From Acidovorax soli (GTDB lineage Bacteria > Pseudomonadota > Gammaproteobacteria > Burkholderiales > Burkholderiaceae_C): a stretch of DNA of 64,000 nucleotides. Positions 34,566 through 43,152 of this stretch are shown piece after piece. A program made the position numbers and the translations under genes. The notes beneath the pieces are model-generated. The model did not search any database, had not been told where the DNA came from, and worked only from the letters and a program-made list of their open reading frames with translations. The stretch is from NCBI RefSeq assembly GCF_014207955.1, contig NZ_JACHLK010000006.1:310001-374000 (forward strand), read 5' to 3'. The first letter of the stretch is position 1, and each line of letters starts with the position of its first letter.

Positions 34566-35825
34566 ATGCACCGCCTTTTGCGTTCCCTGGCAACCCCCGT
34601 TGCGGCTGGCGCCGCCCTGCTGTGCGCGGCAGCCCCCGCCCTGGCGCAGGAGACCTTCAAGGTCGCCTACATCGACCCGCTCTCGGGGCCGTTCGCCAAC
34701 GTGGGTGAGCTCATGCTCACGCACACGCAGTACGCCATCGAGGACATCAACGCCAAGGGCGGCGTGCTCAAGGGGGTCAAGCTGCAGTTGCTGCAGTTCG
34801 ACAGCAAGCTCTCGGCGCAGGAAAGCCAGAGCGCCCTGCAGGCGGCCATCGACCAGGGCGCGCGCGCCATCGTCACGGGCGGCTCGGGCTCGTCGGTGGT
34901 CACGGCGCTGGTGCAGGCCGCGGCGCGCCACAACCAGCGCAACCCGGGCAAGGAGATCCTGGTGCTCAACCACTCCTCCATCGACCCCGAGCTCACCGGC
35001 AAGGCTTGCAGCTTCTGGCACTTCCAGTTCGATGCGAACACGGCCATGAAGATGAAGGCCATCGCCAACTACATCAAGAAGCAGCCCGACATCCAGAAGG
35101 TCTACCTGCTCAACCAGGACTATGCGCACGGCAAGCAGTGGGCGCACTACGGCCGCGAGATGGTCGGCCTGGCGCGGCCCGACATCCAGTTCGTGGGCGA
35201 GACCCTGCACCCCATCGGCCGGGTGAAGGACTTCTCGCCCTACGTGTCCAAGGTCAAGAGCACCGAGGCCGATTCGGTCATCACCGGCAACTGGGGCCAG
35301 GACATGGTGCTGCTGCTCAAGGCCGCAGGCGATGCGGGCTACAAGCTGCGCTATTTCAACCACAGCGCCGGCTCCGTGCCCGGCACGGTGCTGGCCGTCT
35401 CGCAGGCCCAGCTCGGCCAACTCACCTGGGTGGCCGAATGGCACCCGGGCCAGGCCGACAGCGCGAAAACCGATGCCCTGGCCAAGGCGTACAAGGCCAG
35501 GACCGGCAAGGACTTCCTCGCACCGCGCATCGACATGACGCCGCGCTTTCTGGCCGCGGCGATCAACAAGGCGCAGTCCACCGACCCGGTGAAGATCGCC
35601 CGCGCGCTCGAAGACCTGAGCCTGGACACCGTGGTCGGCCCGGTGCGCATGCGCGGCGAAGACCACCAGCTGCTGCTGCCCCAGGTGGTCAACACCATCG
35701 CGCCGGTGGACGGCAAGGGCGTGAAAGCCGGCTGGGAAGGCACGAACTACGGCTTTCGCACCGACGCCGTCTACACCGGCAACGAACTGGCCCAGGGCAC
35801 GGAGTGCAAGATGGCTAGGCCCTGA
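34566..35825 (+). CDS. ABC transporter substrate-binding protein, branched-chain amino-acid type
   Basis: 419-residue periplasmic binding protein of the LivJ/Leu-binding family. A Sec signal peptide (LATPVAAGAALLCAAAPALAQ) ends near residue 27. The mature protein begins ETFKVAYIDPLSGPFANVGE, a diagnostic opening, followed by QYAIEDINAKGGVLKG, LVLNHSSIDPELTG-like and FSPYVSKVKSTEADSVITG elements. Members bind branched-chain amino acids, amides, urea or aromatic and dicarboxylic acids. The permease and ATPase genes are absent, so it depends on components elsewhere. Its place after the TetR gene and opposite an acyl-CoA ligase suggests uptake of the acid the ligase activates (inference). Confidence 0.92.
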   Translation: MHRLLRSLATPVAAGAALLCAAAPALAQETFKVAYIDPLSGPFANVGELMLTHTQYAIEDINAKGGVLKGVKLQLLQFDSKLSAQESQSALQAAIDQGARAIVTGGSGSSVVTALVQAAARHNQRNPGKEILVLNHSSIDPELTGKACSFWHFQFDANTAMKMKAIANYIKKQPDIQKVYLLNQDYAHGKQWAHYGREMVGLARPDIQFVGETLHPIGRVKDFSPYVSKVKSTEADSVITGNWGQDMVLLLKAAGDAGYKLRYFNHSAGSVPGTVLAVSQAQLGQLTWVAEWHPGQADSAKTDALAKAYKARTGKDFLAPRIDMTPRFLAAAINKAQSTDPVKIARALEDLSLDTVVGPVRMRGEDHQLLLPQVVNTIAPVDGKGVKAGWEGTNYGFRTDAVYTGNELAQGTECKMARP

Positions 35826-35921
35826 GCACGGATTCGGGCACGGGCTTTCCCCTTCGGCAACGACAGCCATGGGCCGCGGCTACCATGGCGGCCACCGACC
35901 AGAACCCGAGGAAACCGCCCC

Positions 35922-36989
35922 ATGCCCGACTTTCGCAGCGACACCGTCACCCAGCCCACGCCCGCCATGCGCGCGGCCATGTTCGATGCCCCGCTGGGCG
36001 ACGATGTGTTCGGCGACGACCCGTCCGTCAACGCGCTGCAGGAGTATGCGGCGCAACTGCTGGGCTTCGAGGCCGCGCTGTTCGCGCCCTCGGGCACGCA
36101 GACCAACCTGATTGCCCTGTGGGGCCATTGCCAGCGCGGCGACGAGGCCATCGTGGGCCAGAGCTGGCACACCTACCGCTGGGAGGCCGGTGGCATGGCG
36201 GTGCTGGGCTCCATCCAGCCCCAGCCCGTGGAAACCCAGCCCGACGGCACGCTGCGCATCACCGACATCGCGGCCGCCATCAAGCCCGACGACCCGCACT
36301 TCGCGCGCACCCGCCTGGTGGTGCTGGAGAACACCACGGGCGGCCAGGTGCTGCCGCCCGCCTACGTGGCCGAAGTCTCCGCCCTGGCGCGCCAGCGTGG
36401 TCTGGCCATGCACCTGGACGGCGCCCGCATGTTCAATGCCGCGGCCGCCAATGCGGCCAAGGCGGGCACCGATGTGTACGACGAGGCCCGCACGCTGTGC
36501 AGCCAGTTCGACTCGGCCTCGCTGTGCCTGAGCAAAGGGCTGGGCGCGCCCATCGGCTCGCTGGTGCTGGGCAGCCACGACTTCATCCGCCAGGCGCGGC
36601 GCACACGCAAGATCCTGGGCGGCGGCATGCGCCAGGCCGGGGTGCTGGCAGCGGCCGGCCGCTATGCGCTGGAACACCATGTGCGCCGCATGGCCGACGA
36701 CCACGCCCGCCTGGCGCAACTGGCCGAAGGCCTGGCCGAGGCCAACCGCAGCCACCCGGCCCTGAAGGGCAAGATCACCGTCCACCCCTGGCAGACCAAC
36801 ATCCTGTTCACCGACCTGCACACGGACGTGGCGCCCGCCTTCACCGCCTGGCTGGCCCAGCACGGCGTGCGTGTGACCAGCGGCCTGTACGCGGGCCAGA
36901 CCCGGCTGCGCTGGGTGACCCACCTGGACGTGAGCGACGCCGACATCAAGGCCGCGCTGGACTGCGTGGCCATCTTCACCGGGGGCTGA
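35922..36989 (+). CDS. ltaE: Low-specificity L-threonine aldolase
   Basis: 355-residue PLP enzyme cleaving L-threonine and L-allo-threonine to glycine and acetaldehyde. Typical elements: MPDFRSDTVTQPTPAMRAAM at the start, the phosphate-binding FAPSGTQTNLIAL, the active-site His in GQSWHTYRWEAGG, MHLDGARMFNAA with the cofactor aspartate, and the PLP lysine in SLCLSKGLGAPIGS. Full family length. The start ATG is preceded by GAGGAAACC. It is followed by the convergent YggS gene at 10 bases. Confidence 0.94.
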   Translation: MPDFRSDTVTQPTPAMRAAMFDAPLGDDVFGDDPSVNALQEYAAQLLGFEAALFAPSGTQTNLIALWGHCQRGDEAIVGQSWHTYRWEAGGMAVLGSIQPQPVETQPDGTLRITDIAAAIKPDDPHFARTRLVVLENTTGGQVLPPAYVAEVSALARQRGLAMHLDGARMFNAAAANAAKAGTDVYDEARTLCSQFDSASLCLSKGLGAPIGSLVLGSHDFIRQARRTRKILGGGMRQAGVLAAAGRYALEHHVRRMADDHARLAQLAEGLAEANRSHPALKGKITVHPWQTNILFTDLHTDVAPAFTAWLAQHGVRVTSGLYAGQTRLRWVTHLDVSDADIKAALDCVAIFTGG

Positions 36990-36999
36990 ATCCCGGGTT

Positions 37000-37716
37000 T
37001 CAGGCGGCGGGGTAGCTGCGGCCGCCGAAGATGCCGGTGCCGACCCGCACCAGGGTGCTGCCGGCATGGATGGCGGCCTCCAGATCGGCCGTCATGCCCA
37101 TCGACAGGGTGTCGAAATGCGCCAAACCGGGCACACCGCTGGCCTGGATCTGCAGGAAAAGACGCTGGGCGCGCAGATGGAGTTCCTTCTGCGCCTCGAA
37201 ATCGGGCGCGTGGTCAGGGATGCTCATGAGCCCGCGCACCGTGAGCCGTGGCAGTTTTGCCACAGCCTGGGCCAGCGCCAGGGCTTCTTCGGGAGGGACG
37301 CCGGACTTGGTTTCCCCCCCGTCCACATTGACCTGGATGCACACCTGCAGTGGCCCCAGGTGCTCGGGGCGCTGGGCCGACAGGCGCTCGGCGATCTTCA
37401 GCCGGTCCACCGTGTGCACCCAGTCGAAATGCTCGGCCACCAGGCGTGTCTTGTTGCTCTGGATGGGCCCGATGCAATGCCACTGCAGGCTGGCGGGCGA
37501 CAGCAGGCGCAGGGCCGCCACCTTCTCCACCCCCTCCTGGATGTAGTTTTCGCCAAAAGCCCGCTGGCCCGCGGCCACGGCCTCGGCCACCGCGTCGGCG
37601 CCGAAGGTCTTGGAAACCGCCAGCAGCGACACCCCCGCAGGATCGCGCCCGGCCGCCTTGCACGCCTGTGCAATCCTGCCCATAACCTGTTGGAGGTTGT
37701 TGTCAATCGTGGTCAT
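37000..37716 (-). CDS. YggS/PLPBP-family PLP homeostasis protein
   Basis: 238-residue PLP-binding barrel protein. PLP lysine in VSLLAVSKTFGADAV (about residue 41); AFGENYIQEGVEKV; WHCIGPIQSNKTRLV; IQVNVDGGETKSG; RGLMSIPDH; LSMGMTADLEAAI and GTGIFGGRSY complete the family pattern. These proteins have no known catalysis and buffer PLP, with effects on amino-acid levels. The ATG at 37716 is used; an upstream in-frame GTG would add seven residues. It is divergent from pilT with only 38 bases between, a conserved yggS-pilT neighbourhood in many proteobacteria. Confidence 0.94.
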   Translation of the reverse strand: MTTIDNNLQQVMGRIAQACKAAGRDPAGVSLLAVSKTFGADAVAEAVAAGQRAFGENYIQEGVEKVAALRLLSPASLQWHCIGPIQSNKTRLVAEHFDWVHTVDRLKIAERLSAQRPEHLGPLQVCIQVNVDGGETKSGVPPEEALALAQAVAKLPRLTVRGLMSIPDHAPDFEAQKELHLRAQRLFLQIQASGVPGLAHFDTLSMGMTADLEAAIHAGSTLVRVGTGIFGGRSYPAA

Positions 37717-37754
37717 AATGATTGGCAAGCGTACCAAACGATTGAGGGGATCCC

Positions 37755-38798
37755 GTGGACATTACCCAGCTGCTGGCGTTCAGCGTCAAGAACAAGGCTT
37801 CCGACCTGCACCTCTCTGCAGGCCTGCCACCCATGATCCGGGTCCATGGCGACGTGCGCCGCATCAATGTGGACGCACTGGACCACAAGACGGTCCACGG
37901 CATGGTGTACGACATCATGAGCGACTCCCAGCGAAAGACCTATGAGGAATTCCTGGAAGTCGACTTCTCGTTCGAGATCGAAGGCCTGGCGCGTTTCCGC
38001 GTCAACGCCTTCAACCAGAACCGCGGCGCGGCCGCCGTGTTCCGGACCATTCCGAGCAAGATCCTGACCCTGGAGCAGCTCAACGCGCCCAAGATCTTTG
38101 GCGACCTGGCCCTGAAGCCGCGCGGCCTGGTGCTGGTGACCGGCCCCACGGGCTCGGGCAAGTCCACCACGCTCGCGGCCATGGTGAACTACCTCAATGA
38201 AACCGAGTACGGCCACATCCTCACGGTGGAAGACCCGATCGAGTTCGTGCACGAGTCCAAGAAGTGCCTGATCAACCAGCGCGAAGTCGGCCCCATGACG
38301 CTGTCCTTCGCCGCCGCGCTGAAATCCGCGCTGCGCGAAGACCCGGACGCCATCCTCGTGGGCGAAATGCGCGACCTGGAAACCATCCGCCTGGCCATGA
38401 CGGCCGCGGAAACCGGCCACTTGGTCTTCGGCACGCTGCACACCTCGAGCGCCGCCAAGACCATCGACCGGATCATCGACGTGTTCCCGGCCGAAGAAAA
38501 GGAAATGGTCCGCGCGATGCTCTCCGAATCGCTGCAGGCCGTGATCTCGCAGACCCTGTGCAAGACCAAGGACGGCTCGGGCCGCGTGGCGGCGCACGAG
38601 ATCATGCTGGGCACCAGCGCCATCCGCAACCTGATCCGCGAGGCCAAGGTGGCGCAGATGTACTCCACCATCCAGACCAGCAACAGCGTGGGCATGCAGA
38701 CCCTGGACCAGAACCTCACGGACCTGGTGCGCCGCAACGTCATCAGCCCCGCCGAGGCCCGTGCCAAGGCCAAGATCCCCGAAAACTTCCCCGGCTGA
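37755..38798 (+). CDS. pilT: Type IV pilus retraction ATPase PilT
   Basis: 347-residue hexameric ATPase that depolymerises PilA during twitching. A GTG start (37755-37757) is needed for the canonical MDITQLLAFSVKNKASDLHLS opening; no ATG nearby fits. The Walker A motif GPTGSGKSTT is near residue 130, the Asp box includes TVEDPIEFVH, Walker B ILVGEMRDLETI, and the His box GHLVFGTLHT. It is followed by the cyclic-nucleotide-binding gene and pilU, so the three probably form one operon ended by the terminator at 40721. Confidence 0.97.
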   Translation: MDITQLLAFSVKNKASDLHLSAGLPPMIRVHGDVRRINVDALDHKTVHGMVYDIMSDSQRKTYEEFLEVDFSFEIEGLARFRVNAFNQNRGAAAVFRTIPSKILTLEQLNAPKIFGDLALKPRGLVLVTGPTGSGKSTTLAAMVNYLNETEYGHILTVEDPIEFVHESKKCLINQREVGPMTLSFAAALKSALREDPDAILVGEMRDLETIRLAMTAAETGHLVFGTLHTSSAAKTIDRIIDVFPAEEKEMVRAMLSESLQAVISQTLCKTKDGSGRVAAHEIMLGTSAIRNLIREAKVAQMYSTIQTSNSVGMQTLDQNLTDLVRRNVISPAEARAKAKIPENFPG

Positions 38799-38866
38799 CG
38801 GCAGCACGGGCGAACACACTGAACTAGAAGATACGGCGGCGCAATGCGCCGCACTCGGAGCAAACT

Positions 38867-39505
38867 ATGAAAGGCATTCTCGGCCTTCTGCGCATGAAGT
38901 CGATCGGCAACAAGCCGGCCGAGGAGAGCAGCGATTCCGTACTGTTCTCCACGGCCTTTGCCGGCCAGGGCGTCGACGACTCCATGCTGGTGCCCTGGGA
39001 GGCCCGCGCCGTGGAGGTGGGGGCCAAGCGCCTGCCCACGAGCCGCGGCGGCAAGCTGCTGCAGGGGCTGTGGGCCAAGGACAAGTACATGGCTCACCTG
39101 GACAAGGACGCCGTGGAGCGCATGGAGCGCTTTTTCGAATTTGCCGCGATTCCCTCCAACCGCGACGTGATCCGCCAGGACGAATACGGCAACTTCATGG
39201 TGGTGCTGCTCACCGGCACCATCGCCGTGGACCGCGTGCAGCCCTGGGGCGAACACCTGCGCCTGGCCGAAACGCGGCCCGGGGACATCCTGGGAGAAAT
39301 GTCGCTGCTGGACAGCGGTATCCGCTTTTCCGCCTGCACCACGCTCACCGACTGCGAGATTGCGGTGCTGAGCGCCGAAGCCATGGACGACATGATGTCC
39401 AAGGACCCGCAGCTCGCCGCCAGCCTGATTGCGCTGCTGGCCCGCAAACTGTCGTTGCGCCTGCGCGTGGTGAGTGCCCGCCTGAGCGACGGCAACCAGA
39501 AATGA
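38867..39505 (+). CDS. Cyclic nucleotide-binding domain protein between pilT and pilU
   Basis: 212-residue protein with one CRP-like nucleotide-binding fold (about residues 85-195) and no helix-turn-helix. The domain shows VIRQDEYGNFMVVLLTG, the phosphate-cassette-like RPGDILGEMSLLDSGIRFSA (Gly-Glu and Arg present) and SAEAMDDMMSKDPQLA. The first 85 residues are not a known domain to me. A cAMP- or c-di-GMP-responsive partner of the retraction ATPases is a reasonable idea, because the gene lies 68 bases after pilT and 43 before pilU on the same strand. The cassette lacks a perfect cAMP consensus, so the ligand is open. Confidence 0.88.
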   Translation: MKGILGLLRMKSIGNKPAEESSDSVLFSTAFAGQGVDDSMLVPWEARAVEVGAKRLPTSRGGKLLQGLWAKDKYMAHLDKDAVERMERFFEFAAIPSNRDVIRQDEYGNFMVVLLTGTIAVDRVQPWGEHLRLAETRPGDILGEMSLLDSGIRFSACTTLTDCEIAVLSAEAMDDMMSKDPQLAASLIALLARKLSLRLRVVSARLSDGNQK

Positions 39506-39548
39506 CAATGACCGTCCGGCAGACAAGGACCGCAAGGGAGAAATTCTG

Positions 39549-40685
39549 ATGGAACGCGATCAGGCCAGTAAATTCATCAACGACCTGCTCAAGCTGATGG
39601 TCAGCCGCAATGGCAGCGACTTGTTCATCACGGCAGACTTTCCACCCGCCATCAAGGTCGATGGCAAGGTGACCAAGGTGTCGCCGCAACCGCTGACCAC
39701 CACCCACACGCTCACGCTGGCGCGCGCGGTGATGAGCGACAAGCAGGTGGCGGACTTCGAGCGCACCAAGGAGTGCAACTTCGCGATCTCGCCCGCCGGC
39801 ATCGGCCGCTTCCGGGTGAATGCCTTCGTGCAGCAGGGCAAGGTCGGCATGGTGCTGCGGACGATTCCGCTCACCCTGCCCACCATCGACGGCCTGGGGG
39901 TCCCCCAGGTGCTCAAGGAGGTCACCATGACCAAGCGCGGCCTGTGCATCCTGGTGGGTGCCACGGGTTCGGGCAAGTCGACCACGCTGGCCGCCATGGT
40001 GGACTGGCGCAACGAAAATTCCTTCGGCCACATCATCACGGTGGAAGACCCGATCGAATTCGTGCACCCGCACAAGAACTGCGTGGTCACGCAGCGCGAG
40101 GTGGGCCTCGATACCGACACCTGGGAAGCCGCCCTCAAGAACACACTGCGCCAGGCGCCCGACGTCATCCTGATGGGGGAAATCCGCGACCGCGAGACCA
40201 TGGAACATGCTGTGGCCTTTGCCGAGACCGGCCACTTGTGCCTGGCCACGCTGCACGCCAACAGTGCCAACCAGGCGCTGGACCGCATCATCAACTTCTT
40301 CCCCGAGGAGCGCCGCGCCCAGCTGCTGATGGACCTGTCGCTGAACCTGCGCGCGCTGGTCTCGCAGCGCCTGATCCCCAAGCAGGACGGCAAGGGCCGC
40401 GCGGCGGCCGTGGAGATCATGCTCAACACCCCGCTGATCTCGGACCTGATCTTCAAGGGCGATGTCCATGAGATCAAGGAAATCATGAAGAAGAGCCGCA
40501 ACCTGGGCATGCAGACCTTCGACCAGGCGCTGTTCGATGCCTACGAGGCCAACCTGATCAGCTACGAAGACGCGCTGCGCAACGCCGACTCGCTCAACGA
40601 CCTGCGCCTGCAGATCAAGCTCAACAGCCAACGCGCCAAGTCGCCCGATCTGGCCCAGGGCACCGAGCACTTCGCGATCGTCTGA
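39549..40685 (+). CDS. pilU: Type IV pilus ATPase PilU
   Basis: 378-residue PilT paralogue that assists retraction. It opens MERDQASKFINDLLKLMVSR, with Walker A GATGSGKST near residue 140, TVEDPIEFVHPHKNC, Walker B ILMGEIRDRETM and His-box GHLCLATLHANSANQALDR. The C-terminal helical tail (about residues 345-378) is longer than in PilT, as expected for PilU. A ribosome-binding site (AAGGGAG) precedes the ATG. It is the last gene of the pilT cluster; the hairpin at 40721 follows. Confidence 0.96.
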   Translation: MERDQASKFINDLLKLMVSRNGSDLFITADFPPAIKVDGKVTKVSPQPLTTTHTLTLARAVMSDKQVADFERTKECNFAISPAGIGRFRVNAFVQQGKVGMVLRTIPLTLPTIDGLGVPQVLKEVTMTKRGLCILVGATGSGKSTTLAAMVDWRNENSFGHIITVEDPIEFVHPHKNCVVTQREVGLDTDTWEAALKNTLRQAPDVILMGEIRDRETMEHAVAFAETGHLCLATLHANSANQALDRIINFFPEERRAQLLMDLSLNLRALVSQRLIPKQDGKGRAAAVEIMLNTPLISDLIFKGDVHEIKEIMKKSRNLGMQTFDQALFDAYEANLISYEDALRNADSLNDLRLQIKLNSQRAKSPDLAQGTEHFAIV

Positions 40686-40720
40686 GCCCCGCACCGACCG
40701 CGCACACTGCACACACTCTC

Positions 40721-40747
40721 GCCCGCCCTTCTGGGCGGGCTTTTTTT
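40721..40747 (+). terminator. Rho-independent terminator after pilU
   Basis: GCCCGCCC (40721-40728), loop TTCT, GGGCGGGC (40733-40740), then seven T. A textbook terminator 36 bases after the pilU stop and just before the next gene's start. Confidence 0.95.
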
Positions 40748-40765
40748 CTTTGGGAAGACACCGAC

Positions 40766-41680
40766 ATGCCAAACACCAATCCCCGCAGCTACGACGCCAC
40801 CCCCTCGCGCAAGGTCGCCTTCCTGGGCCTGGGCGTCATGGGCTACCCCATGGCCGGCCACCTGGCCCTGGCTGGCCACGAGGTCACCGTCTACAACCGC
40901 ACGGCCGCCAAGTCCGCCGCCTGGTGCGAGGAGTTTGCCGCCAGCAAGGCACCGCGCCACGCGGCCACACCGCGCGAGGCCGCAGCGGGCGCTGACTTCG
41001 TTTTCTGCTGCGTGGGCAATGATGACGACCTGCGCTCGGTCACCCTCGGTGCCGACGGCGCCTTCGCAGGTATGAAGGCCGGCGCGGTGTTCGTGGACCA
41101 CACCACGGCATCGGCCGAAGTGGCGCGCGAGCTCTACGCCGCGGCGCAGGCCGCCGGCCTGCACTTTGTCGATGCCCCCGTCTCCGGTGGCCAGGCCGGT
41201 GCGCAGAACGGCCAGCTCACGGTGATGTGCGGTGGCGATGCCGCGGCCTTCGACGCGGCCCGGCCCGTGGCCCTGGCGTTCTCGCGCGCCTTCACCCTGC
41301 TGGGCGCCAGCGGTGCCGGCCAGTTGGCCAAGATGGTCAACCAGATCTGCATCGCCGGTCTGGTGCAAGGCCTGTCCGAGGCCGTGGCCTTTGGCCAGAA
41401 CGCGGGCCTGGACATGAAGCAGGTGCTGGAGGTGATCGGCAAGGGCGCCGCGCAGAGCTGGCAGATGGACAACCGCGGCAAGACCATGGTCGAGGACCAT
41501 TTCGACTTCGGCTTTGCCGTGGACTGGATGCGCAAGGACCTGGGCCTGGTGCTCGACGAGGCCCGCCGCAACGGCTCGCGCGTGCCCGTCACCGCACTGG
41601 TGGACCAGTTCTATGCCGATGTGCAACGCATGGGCGGCAATCGCTGGGATACTTCCAGCCTTATCAAACGCTTGAAATAG
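40766..41680 (+). CDS. NAD(P)-dependent beta-hydroxyacid dehydrogenase (HIBADH/GarR-like)
   Basis: 304-residue oxidoreductase of the 3-hydroxyisobutyrate/tartronate-semialdehyde family. The Rossmann motif is FLGLGVMGYPMAGHLALAGH (about residues 20-39) and VTVYNRT follows; substrate binding VDAPVSGGQAGAQNG; the catalytic lysine lies in GQLAKMVNQICIAG; the C-terminus has DLGLVLDEARRNG. The exact substrate among small hydroxyacids cannot be set; glyoxylate/succinate semialdehyde reductases are also possible. It starts 19 bases after the pilU terminator, so it needs its own promoter, perhaps overlapping the terminator. A hairpin-rich repeat follows. Confidence 0.92.
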   Translation: MPNTNPRSYDATPSRKVAFLGLGVMGYPMAGHLALAGHEVTVYNRTAAKSAAWCEEFAASKAPRHAATPREAAAGADFVFCCVGNDDDLRSVTLGADGAFAGMKAGAVFVDHTTASAEVARELYAAAQAAGLHFVDAPVSGGQAGAQNGQLTVMCGGDAAAFDAARPVALAFSRAFTLLGASGAGQLAKMVNQICIAGLVQGLSEAVAFGQNAGLDMKQVLEVIGKGAAQSWQMDNRGKTMVEDHFDFGFAVDWMRKDLGLVLDEARRNGSRVPVTALVDQFYADVQRMGGNRWDTSSLIKRLK

Positions 41681-41780
41681 GCTCCCCCCTGAGGCGCTTC
41701 GCGCCATCCCCCCTGAGGGGGGACGCCCCCGGTGCGGCGGGGCGGCCCTTGCACGGGGGCGCTGGTTTGGGCAGCGCCAG
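41681..41780. repeat. GC-rich hairpin repeat element between convergent genes
   Basis: About 100 bases immediately after a stop codon, carrying a GGCGC-TTC-GCGCC hairpin (around 41693-41705), CCCCCC-TGA-GGGGGG (around 41709-41722), and further C/G-rich complementary runs to about 41770. I associate this kind of intergenic element with Comamonadaceae. It separates the convergent dehydrogenase and BON-protein genes and may serve as a bidirectional terminator. Copy number cannot be judged from one window. Confidence 0.7.
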
Positions 41781-41782
41781 TT

Positions 41783-42439
41783 TCAAAGGCTGCGGGCGGG
41801 GGCGGCGTCGGTGGTGACGGGCGCCGGGGTGGGGGCGATGCGGCGCAGTTCCTCTTCGGTGACGATCTCGAAGACGCGCACGACTTTGCTCACGCCGCTC
41901 ACGCCGCGCGAGATCTCGGTGGCGCGGCCGGCTTCGCGCTGGGTGACGCGGCCCATGAGGTAGACGATGTTGCGCTCGGTCACGACCTTGAAGGCATTGG
42001 CCGAGATATCGGCCGCGTCCACGAAGCTGGCGCGCACCTTGCCGGTGATCACGGTGTCGTTGGAGCGCTGGCCCAGGGAGGTGGCGGGCATGACGGCCAG
42101 GTCGTTGACCACCGAGCGCACGTTTTCCACACCGGTCACGATGCGTTCGATGGTCTCGCGGTCCTGGGCATTGGCCACCTCGCCGGTCAGCAGGGCCTGG
42201 CGGTTGTAGCTGGTCACGTTCACATGGGCGCGGTCGCCCAGCGCTTCACGGATGCGGTTGGCGGCGCGCAGCTCGATGCCTTCGTCCTCGACCTGGGTGC
42301 CCGCCGTGCGGCGGTCCACGGCCATCATGCTGCCCACCACGGCCCCCCCGACGATCAGCGGGGCGCAGGCCGACAGGCCGGTTGCCAGGGCGGCAGCGGC
42401 CAGGGCCGTGCAGAGGGTGCGGTTCACGGTTTGCTTCAT
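41783..42439 (-). CDS. BON-domain lipoprotein, DolP/YraP-like
   Basis: 218-residue outer-membrane lipoprotein. The signal ends in lipobox LSAC with Cys at about residue 25. Two BON domains follow (about residues 55-120, with VNVTSYNRQALLTGEVAN, and about 130-195, with KVVTERNIVYLMGRVTQREA). DolP maintains envelope integrity and regulates amidase activity at the division site in E. coli; the match in domain layout and gene neighbourhood (SIS protein, YraN, RsmI) supports orthology. The start ATG overlaps the stop of the SIS gene as ATGA, so they are coupled. The final Pro/Ala tail is variable. Confidence 0.9.
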   Translation of the reverse strand: MKQTVNRTLCTALAAAALATGLSACAPLIVGGAVVGSMMAVDRRTAGTQVEDEGIELRAANRIREALGDRAHVNVTSYNRQALLTGEVANAQDRETIERIVTGVENVRSVVNDLAVMPATSLGQRSNDTVITGKVRASFVDAADISANAFKVVTERNIVYLMGRVTQREAGRATEISRGVSGVSKVVRVFEIVTEEELRRIAPTPAPVTTDAAPARSL

Positions 42440-43041
42440 AGCGGTATCTCCTGTTCACCAAGTAACTGGGCATCCACGCCGTCGCACAGGCAATGCAGCA
42501 CCAGGGCGTGGACTTCGCGCACGCGGGCGGCGCGGTCATGCGGCACGCTGATCAGCACATCGGTTTCGCGCAGCACGGCACCCAGCTGCCCCCCGTTGCG
42601 GCCGGTGAGCACCACCACGGTCATGTCGCGCTCGTGCGCTGCCTCGGTCGCGGCCAGCAGGTTGGCATCGTTGCCGCTGACCGACAGGGCCAGCAGCAGG
42701 TCGCCCGCCTGGCCCAAGGCCCGCACCTGGCGGGCAAATTGCTGGGAACCGGGGTCCTGGGCGCCCCCTGGCCCCGCCGTCAGCAGGGTGCTGTCGGCCG
42801 TGAGGGCCATGGCGGCCAGTTCGGGGCGTTCGCGCTCGAAGCCGGCCACGCAGAAGGCGGCGAACTGCTGCGCCTCGGCGGCCGAGGCGCCATTGCCGCA
42901 GGCCAGTACCTTGCCGCCGCTGGTGACGCAGGCCAGCATGGCCTGCACTGCCGCGGCAATGGGGGTGCTCAGGGTCTGGGCCGCCTGGTATTTCAGGTCG
43001 GCGCTGTCGATGAAGTGCTGTTGGATGCGTTGCTCAAGCAT
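42436..43041 (-). CDS. SIS-domain protein, DiaA/GmhA-like
   Basis: 201-residue sugar isomerase domain protein. It has the pattern of DiaA/GmhA: MLEQRIQQHFIDSADLKYQAA at the start, KVLACGNGASAAEAQQFAA (phosphosugar-binding loop), LTADSTLL, LLALSVSGNDANLL and VREVHALVLHCLCDGVD. DiaA helps load DnaA at oriC, while GmhA makes ADP-heptose precursors. Neighbours (YraN, RsmI, DolP-like) match the E. coli diaA locus, so DiaA-like is my preference, but catalytic residues of GmhA cannot be excluded. An ATG at 43041 is used; upstream in-frame sequence is not conserved-looking. Confidence 0.88.
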   Translation of the reverse strand: MLEQRIQQHFIDSADLKYQAAQTLSTPIAAAVQAMLACVTSGGKVLACGNGASAAEAQQFAAFCVAGFERERPELAAMALTADSTLLTAGPGGAQDPGSQQFARQVRALGQAGDLLLALSVSGNDANLLAATEAAHERDMTVVVLTGRNGGQLGAVLRETDVLISVPHDRAARVREVHALVLHCLCDGVDAQLLGEQEIPL

Positions 43042-43152
43042 GGAGGTCCGATGATACCCGCCGCGTGTTACAGCTTTTGCCCCGAATTTTGTAGCAAAGG
43101 GTTTAGGCTGCACCGAGGGTTGCGCCCCGGGGGTGGGTTTGAACTTTGCAGA

